Shown: piece after piece, positions 60,115 to 64,000 of the stretch
How positions within the stretch are numbered: the first letter of the stretch is position 1
How the letters are laid out: every line of letters begins with the position of its first letter
Assembly: GCA_023388255.1 (NCBI GenBank)
Contig: JAEWGO010000015.1
Span: 74,769 to 138,768, forward strand
From: Pseudomonadota bacterium
GTDB taxonomy: Bacteria; Pseudomonadota; Gammaproteobacteria; Xanthomonadales; Rhodanobacteraceae
DNA length: 64,000 bases
Direction: 5' to 3'
Notes under the pieces: generated by a model
Told to the model about the DNA's origin: nothing
What the model saw: the letters and a program-made list of their open reading frames with translations, nothing else
Databases searched by the model: none
Made by a program: the position numbers and the translations under genes

Positions 60115-61655
60115 GCGAGGGTTTGAAAATCTTCATTTCACGCGACGCGACCTCGCTTGCGCTCGGCGCGGACGCGACCGCGGCTGCGATCGCCGCCGAA
60201 GCGCTGCGACGCGGCATCGCGATCGACATCGTGCGCACCGGTTCGCGCGGCATGTTCTGGCTTGAACCTCTGGTCGAGATCGCAACTCCGGCCGGGCGCA
60301 TGGCCTACGGCCCGATCGCGGCAGGCGACGCGGCAGCCTTGTTCGACGCCGGTTTCACCACCGGTGGCGCGCATGCGCTCAAGCTCGGCGTCACCGAAGA
60401 GATCGCGTTCTTGAGGCAGCAGGAACGCCTGACGTTCGCCCGCGTCGGCATCACCGATCCGCTCAGCGTTGCCGACTACGTCGCGCATGGCGGCTTCCGT
60501 GGTCTGCAAAAGGCGCTCGCGATGGCGCCGGCGGATATCGTCAAGGAAGTCAGTGACGCCGGGCTGCGCGGCCGCGGTGGCGCGGCGTTTCCTACCGGCA
60601 TCAAGTGGAAGACCGTGCACGACACCGTGTCCGTGCAGAAGTACATCGTCTGCAATGCGGACGAAGGCGACTCCGGCACGTTCTCCGATCGCATGCTGAT
60701 GGAGGGCGATCCGTTGTGCCTGATCGAAGGCATGGCGATAGCCGCCGTCGCGGTCGGTGCGACCCAGGGCTATATCTACCTGCGCAGCGAATACCCGCAC
60801 GCTCACCGTGCACTGAACGCGGCGATCGCGAATGCGTATGCGGCCGGCTACCTCGGCGCCGACGTGAATGGCAGCGGCCGCCGCTTCGACCTCGAAGTCC
60901 GGCTCGGTGCCGGCGCTTACATTTGCGGCGAGGAAACATCCCTGCTCGACAGCCTCGAAGGCAAGCGCGGCCAGGTCCGCTTCAAGCCGCCGTTGCCGGC
61001 CATCAAGGGTCTGTTCGGCCAGCCGACCGTGATCAACAACGTCATTTCGTTCGCGTCGGTACCGATCATCCTCGCCGAGGGTGCCGCGTTCTATCGCGAC
61101 TACGGCGTCGGTCGGTCGCGTGGCACCTTGCCGATCCAGCTTGCCGGCAACCTCAAGCGCCCCGGACTGGTAGAAAAAGCATTCGGCCTGACCTTGCGCG
61201 AACTGCTGTACGAGTACGGCGGCGGTTCGTATTCCGGTCGGCCGATCCGCGCCGTGCAGGTCGGTGGCCCGCTCGGCGCGTACTTGCCGGAGTCGCAGTT
61301 CGACACCGTTGTCGACTACGAATCGTTCGCCGCGGCCGGCGCGATGCTCGGTCACGGCGGCGTCGTCGCATTCGACGACAGCGTCGACATGCTCGAACAG
61401 GCGCGCTACGCGATGGAGTTCTGCGCGGTGGAATCCTGCGGCAAGTGCACGCCGTGCCGGATCGGCTCGACGCGCGGCGTCGAGGTGATCGACCGCATCC
61501 GTTCGAACATCGAGCGCGAAAAGAATTTCGCCGTGCTGAACGACCTGTGCGAGACGATGCGTTACGGATCGCTGTGCGCGCTCGGTGGCCTTACACCGGA
61601 CCCGGTAGTCAGTGCGTTGAAGCACTTTCCGGAAGATTTCGCGGTGCGCGCATGA
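60111..61655 (+). CDS. fdsB: NAD-dependent formate dehydrogenase beta subunit (NuoF-like)
   Basis: The 514-residue protein has an N-terminal thioredoxin-like domain. The NuoF core contains GLRGRGGAAFPTGIKW (NADH site), YIVCNADEGDSGTFSDR (FMN site), GAGAYICGEETSLLDSLEG and the [4Fe-4S] ligands ESCGKCTPCRIGS (C443, C446, C449) plus C489. It holds FMN and reduces NAD+ with electrons from formate. Its length exceeds classic NuoF because of the fused N-terminal domain, as in FdsB. fdsA follows 64 bases downstream. Confidence 0.94.
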   Translation: MSEGLKIFISRDATSLALGADATAAAIAAEALRRGIAIDIVRTGSRGMFWLEPLVEIATPAGRMAYGPIAAGDAAALFDAGFTTGGAHALKLGVTEEIAFLRQQERLTFARVGITDPLSVADYVAHGGFRGLQKALAMAPADIVKEVSDAGLRGRGGAAFPTGIKWKTVHDTVSVQKYIVCNADEGDSGTFSDRMLMEGDPLCLIEGMAIAAVAVGATQGYIYLRSEYPHAHRALNAAIANAYAAGYLGADVNGSGRRFDLEVRLGAGAYICGEETSLLDSLEGKRGQVRFKPPLPAIKGLFGQPTVINNVISFASVPIILAEGAAFYRDYGVGRSRGTLPIQLAGNLKRPGLVEKAFGLTLRELLYEYGGGSYSGRPIRAVQVGGPLGAYLPESQFDTVVDYESFAAAGAMLGHGGVVAFDDSVDMLEQARYAMEFCAVESCGKCTPCRIGSTRGVEVIDRIRSNIEREKNFAVLNDLCETMRYGSLCALGGLTPDPVVSALKHFPEDFAVRA

Positions 61656-61719
61656 GGAGTGTCGATCCTGCTCTCTCTTTGTCGGTGACGTGCGCGGCCG
61701 CCGCGCGCTGGAGGTTGAA

Positions 61720-64000
61720 ATGCGTTCGATAGCCGAAACCGATCTGGGTACCCCGATCTCGGTCCAGCGTCAGCAGGTCACGCTGGAGATCGATGGCCGC
61801 GCGGTCAGCGTGCCGGCCGGCACCTCGGTGCTGCGCGCGGCTGCCGAGATCGGCATCCAGATCCCGAAATTGTGTGCGACCGAACTGCTCGACGCGTTCG
61901 GTTCGTGCCGCCTGTGCCTCGTGCAGATCGAAGGCATGCGCGGCTATCCGGCTTCGTGCACGACGCCGGTTGCGGCCGGCATGAAGGTGACGACACAGAA
62001 CGCCAAGCTCGGCGACATCCGCCGCGGCGTGATGGAGCTGTACATCTCTGACCATCCGCTCGACTGCCTGACCTGTCCCGCCAATGGTCATTGCGAGCTG
62101 CAGGACATGGCCGGCGCGGTGGGCCTGCGCGAGGTGCGTTACGGCTATGACGGTGCGAACCATGTGTATGCGGAAAGCCGCCAGCCAGTGCCCAAGGGAT
62201 TCGACCAGATCACGGCGCTGCGCACGCAGAACGGGAAGAACCCGCTGTTTGCCGCAAAAGACGAAAGCAATCCGTACTTCACCTTCGATCCATCCAAGTG
62301 CATCGTCTGCTCGCGCTGCGTGCGTGCCTGCGACGAGCAGCAGGGCACGCTTGCACTCACGATCCAGGGGCGCGGCTTCGATTCGAAGGTGTCGGCCAGC
62401 CAGGCCGAGACGTTCATCGACTCCGAATGCGTTTCCTGCGGCGCCTGCGTGCAGGCCTGCCCGACGGCGACCTTGAGCGAGAAATCGCTGATCGAGATGG
62501 GCCAGGCCGAACACAGTGTGGTCACGACCTGCGCCTACTGCGGCGTCGGTTGTTCGTTCCGCGCCGAGATGAAGGGCGAGGAAATCGTGCGCATGGTGCC
62601 GAACAAGGACGGCCATGCGAACCATGGTCATTCCTGCGTCAAGGGCCGTTTTGCGATCGGCTATGCGACGCATCCCGACCGTATCCTGAAACCGATGATC
62701 CGCGCCAGGATTTCCGATCCATGGCGCGAAGTGTCGTGGGAGGAGGCGATTGGCCACGCCGCCTCCGAGTTCAAGCGCATCCAGAAGAAGTACGGCCGCG
62801 ACTCGATCGGCGGCATTACCTCGTCGCGCTGCACGAACGAGGAAACCTATCTCGTGCAGAAGCTGATCCGTGCCGGCTTCGGCAACAACAACGTCGACAC
62901 CTGCGCTCGCGTATGCCACTCGCCGACCGGCTACGGCCTGAAGAACACGCTCGGCGAATCGGCCGGCACGCAGAACTTCGATTCGGTGATGAAGGCCGAC
63001 GTGATCCTCGTGATCGGCGCGAACCCGACCGATGCGCATCCGGTGTTCGGTTCGCAGATGAAGCGCCGCCTGCGCGAGGGCGCGAAACTGATCGTCGCCG
63101 ATCCGCGCCGCATCGACCTGGTGCGCTCGCCACACATCAAGGCGGACTTTCATCTGAAGCTGCGCCCCGGCACCAACGTCGCGCTGCTCGATGCGCTGGC
63201 GCACGTGATCGTCGACGAGGGGCTGGTGAACGAGGCATTCGTGCGCGAACGCTGCGAGGCGGAACCGTTCGCGCGCTGGCGCGCGTTTGTCGCCGACCCG
63301 CGCCATTCACCGGAAGCGATGGAGGAAGTCACCGGCGTGCCGGCCGCCGACGTGCGTGCGGCTGCGCGCATGTACGCGACCGCTGGCAATGGCGCGATCT
63401 ATTATGGTCTCGGCGTGACCGAGCATTCGCAGGGGTCGACCGCCGTGATGGCGATCGCCAATCTCGCAATGGCGACCGGCAACATCGGCCGCGAAGGCGT
63501 CGGCGTGAATCCGCTGCGCGGCCAGAACAACGTGCAGGGCGCCTGCGACATGGGCGCGCTGCCGAACGTGTTCCCCGGCTACCAGCCGGTCGCCGACGCG
63601 GCGGCGCGCGACAAGTTCGCCAAGGCGTGGGGCGTCCCGAGCCTGCCCGAGAAGATCGGCATGGCGATCACCGACGTGCCGCACGCGGCCGAGGAGGGCA
63701 AGCTCAAGTGCATGTACATCTTCGGCGAGGACCCGGCGCAGACCGAGCCGGACCTCGCCACCGTGCGCAAGGGCTTCGAGGCGCTGGACTTCATCATCGT
63801 CCAGGACATCTTCATGACGAAGACGGCGATGTTCGCCGACGTCGTGCTGCCGGCCACCTCGTGGGGCGAGCACGACGGCGTGTTCTCGTCGGCGGACCGC
63901 GGCTTCCAGCGCTTCTACAAGGCCGTCAACGCCAAGGGCGACGTGAAGCACGACTGGGAGATCCACGGCCTGATCGCCACCGCGATGGGCTATCCGATGA
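61720..64000 (+). CDS. fdsA: NAD-dependent formate dehydrogenase alpha subunit, molybdenum type (partial, runs off the window)
   Basis: The frame is open from ATG 61720 to the end, giving 760 residues; the C-terminus is missing. GGAGG lies 5 bases upstream. Cofactor ligands run in order. [2Fe-2S] is C52, C63, C66, C80. The His-Cys3 cluster is H112, C116, C119, C125. Two ferredoxin-type clusters are C194-C204 and C237-C247. The catalytic-domain [4Fe-4S] is C271, C274, C278, C306. The molybdenum ligand is C399, followed by H400, in ARVCHSPTGYG, so it is a Cys rather than a selenocysteine enzyme. It oxidises formate to CO2 on a bis-MGD cofactor in the cytoplasm and passes electrons to FdsB and FdsG. 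Confidence 0.95.
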   Translation, partial: MRSIAETDLGTPISVQRQQVTLEIDGRAVSVPAGTSVLRAAAEIGIQIPKLCATELLDAFGSCRLCLVQIEGMRGYPASCTTPVAAGMKVTTQNAKLGDIRRGVMELYISDHPLDCLTCPANGHCELQDMAGAVGLREVRYGYDGANHVYAESRQPVPKGFDQITALRTQNGKNPLFAAKDESNPYFTFDPSKCIVCSRCVRACDEQQGTLALTIQGRGFDSKVSASQAETFIDSECVSCGACVQACPTATLSEKSLIEMGQAEHSVVTTCAYCGVGCSFRAEMKGEEIVRMVPNKDGHANHGHSCVKGRFAIGYATHPDRILKPMIRARISDPWREVSWEEAIGHAASEFKRIQKKYGRDSIGGITSSRCTNEETYLVQKLIRAGFGNNNVDTCARVCHSPTGYGLKNTLGESAGTQNFDSVMKADVILVIGANPTDAHPVFGSQMKRRLREGAKLIVADPRRIDLVRSPHIKADFHLKLRPGTNVALLDALAHVIVDEGLVNEAFVRERCEAEPFARWRAFVADPRHSPEAMEEVTGVPAADVRAAARMYATAGNGAIYYGLGVTEHSQGSTAVMAIANLAMATGNIGREGVGVNPLRGQNNVQGACDMGALPNVFPGYQPVADAAARDKFAKAWGVPSLPEKIGMAITDVPHAAEEGKLKCMYIFGEDPAQTEPDLATVRKGFEALDFIIVQDIFMTKTAMFADVVLPATSWGEHDGVFSSADRGFQRFYKAVNAKGDVKHDWEIHGLIATAMGYPM

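Noticed and set aside
1..64000. tRNA, rRNA, CRISPR arrays, prophage or insertion sequences
   Set aside because: No cloverleaf-like sequence, regular spaced repeats, integrase, transposase or phage structural genes were seen in the window.

Overview
The window is high-GC (mostly about 65-70%) chromosomal DNA from a gammaproteobacterium. It most resembles Xanthomonadales, probably Rhodanobacteraceae (Dokdonella/Rudaea-like). The basis is gene content: a LacI-type NagQ with a FucP-like NagP and a TonB receptor in a GlcNAc locus, AceK, HrpB, REP-like palindromes of the ATTCCGGC type, and secreted proteins carrying an 'IF-x-x-GF-D' peptide. No rRNA, tRNA, CRISPR array, prophage or intact insertion sequence was seen.

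Layout. 1-7.3 kb: tail of a secreted protein, aceK, a tiny DUF1328 membrane protein, a lipoprotein with a methyltransferase fold, rluE, a methyltransferase, and a divergent ArsR regulator/EamA exporter pair. 7.3-16.1 kb (minus strand): a DUF3060 protein, a large exported protein, a MotA/MotB-like stator pair, the helicase hrpB and another exported protein. 16.3-24.1 kb: tatD, a delta-60 beta-propeller protein, a pirin, a GT-C-like membrane protein with the YadGH ABC exporter, and a ferredoxin-NADP reductase. 24.1-25.0 kb: a decayed ilvH remnant behind a terminator and an attenuator-like run of Leu/Val codons.

25.0-29.6 kb: a six-gene operon (membrane protein, small XRE repressor, membrane protein, alpha/beta hydrolase, NatA, NatB) behind a promoter flanked by two matching inverted repeats. 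29.6-34.2 kb: a YciI-like protein, a porin and a four-gene cytochrome c operon. 34.4-35.9 kb: an AT-rich island with two overlapping genes, a HEPN-motif protein and a membrane-anchored partner. This is the best candidate for an undescribed system in the window.

36.0-47.6 kb: a GlcNAc/chitin-oligosaccharide locus. A lipoprotein GH20 hexosaminidase and a TonB receptor act at the cell surface, NagP imports GlcNAc, a glucokinase-family kinase phosphorylates it, NagA and NagB-II feed it to fructose-6-phosphate, and NagQ regulates through two palindromes in the nagP/glk divergent region. 47.6-56.4 kb: a HAF-repeat secreted protein, a CadC-like transmembrane regulator, a methyltransferase, a three-gene glycolipid/polysaccharide-type operon (GT4, DUF2334, UPF0104) and a PhoD phosphatase. 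56.5-64.0 kb: an NAD-linked molybdenum formate dehydrogenase cluster (fdsR, OFA-family MFS transporter, fdsG, fdsB, fdsA). fdsA runs off the window end.

Start codons were often moved downstream of the longest open frame, on the basis of ribosome binding sites, signal peptides or family length.
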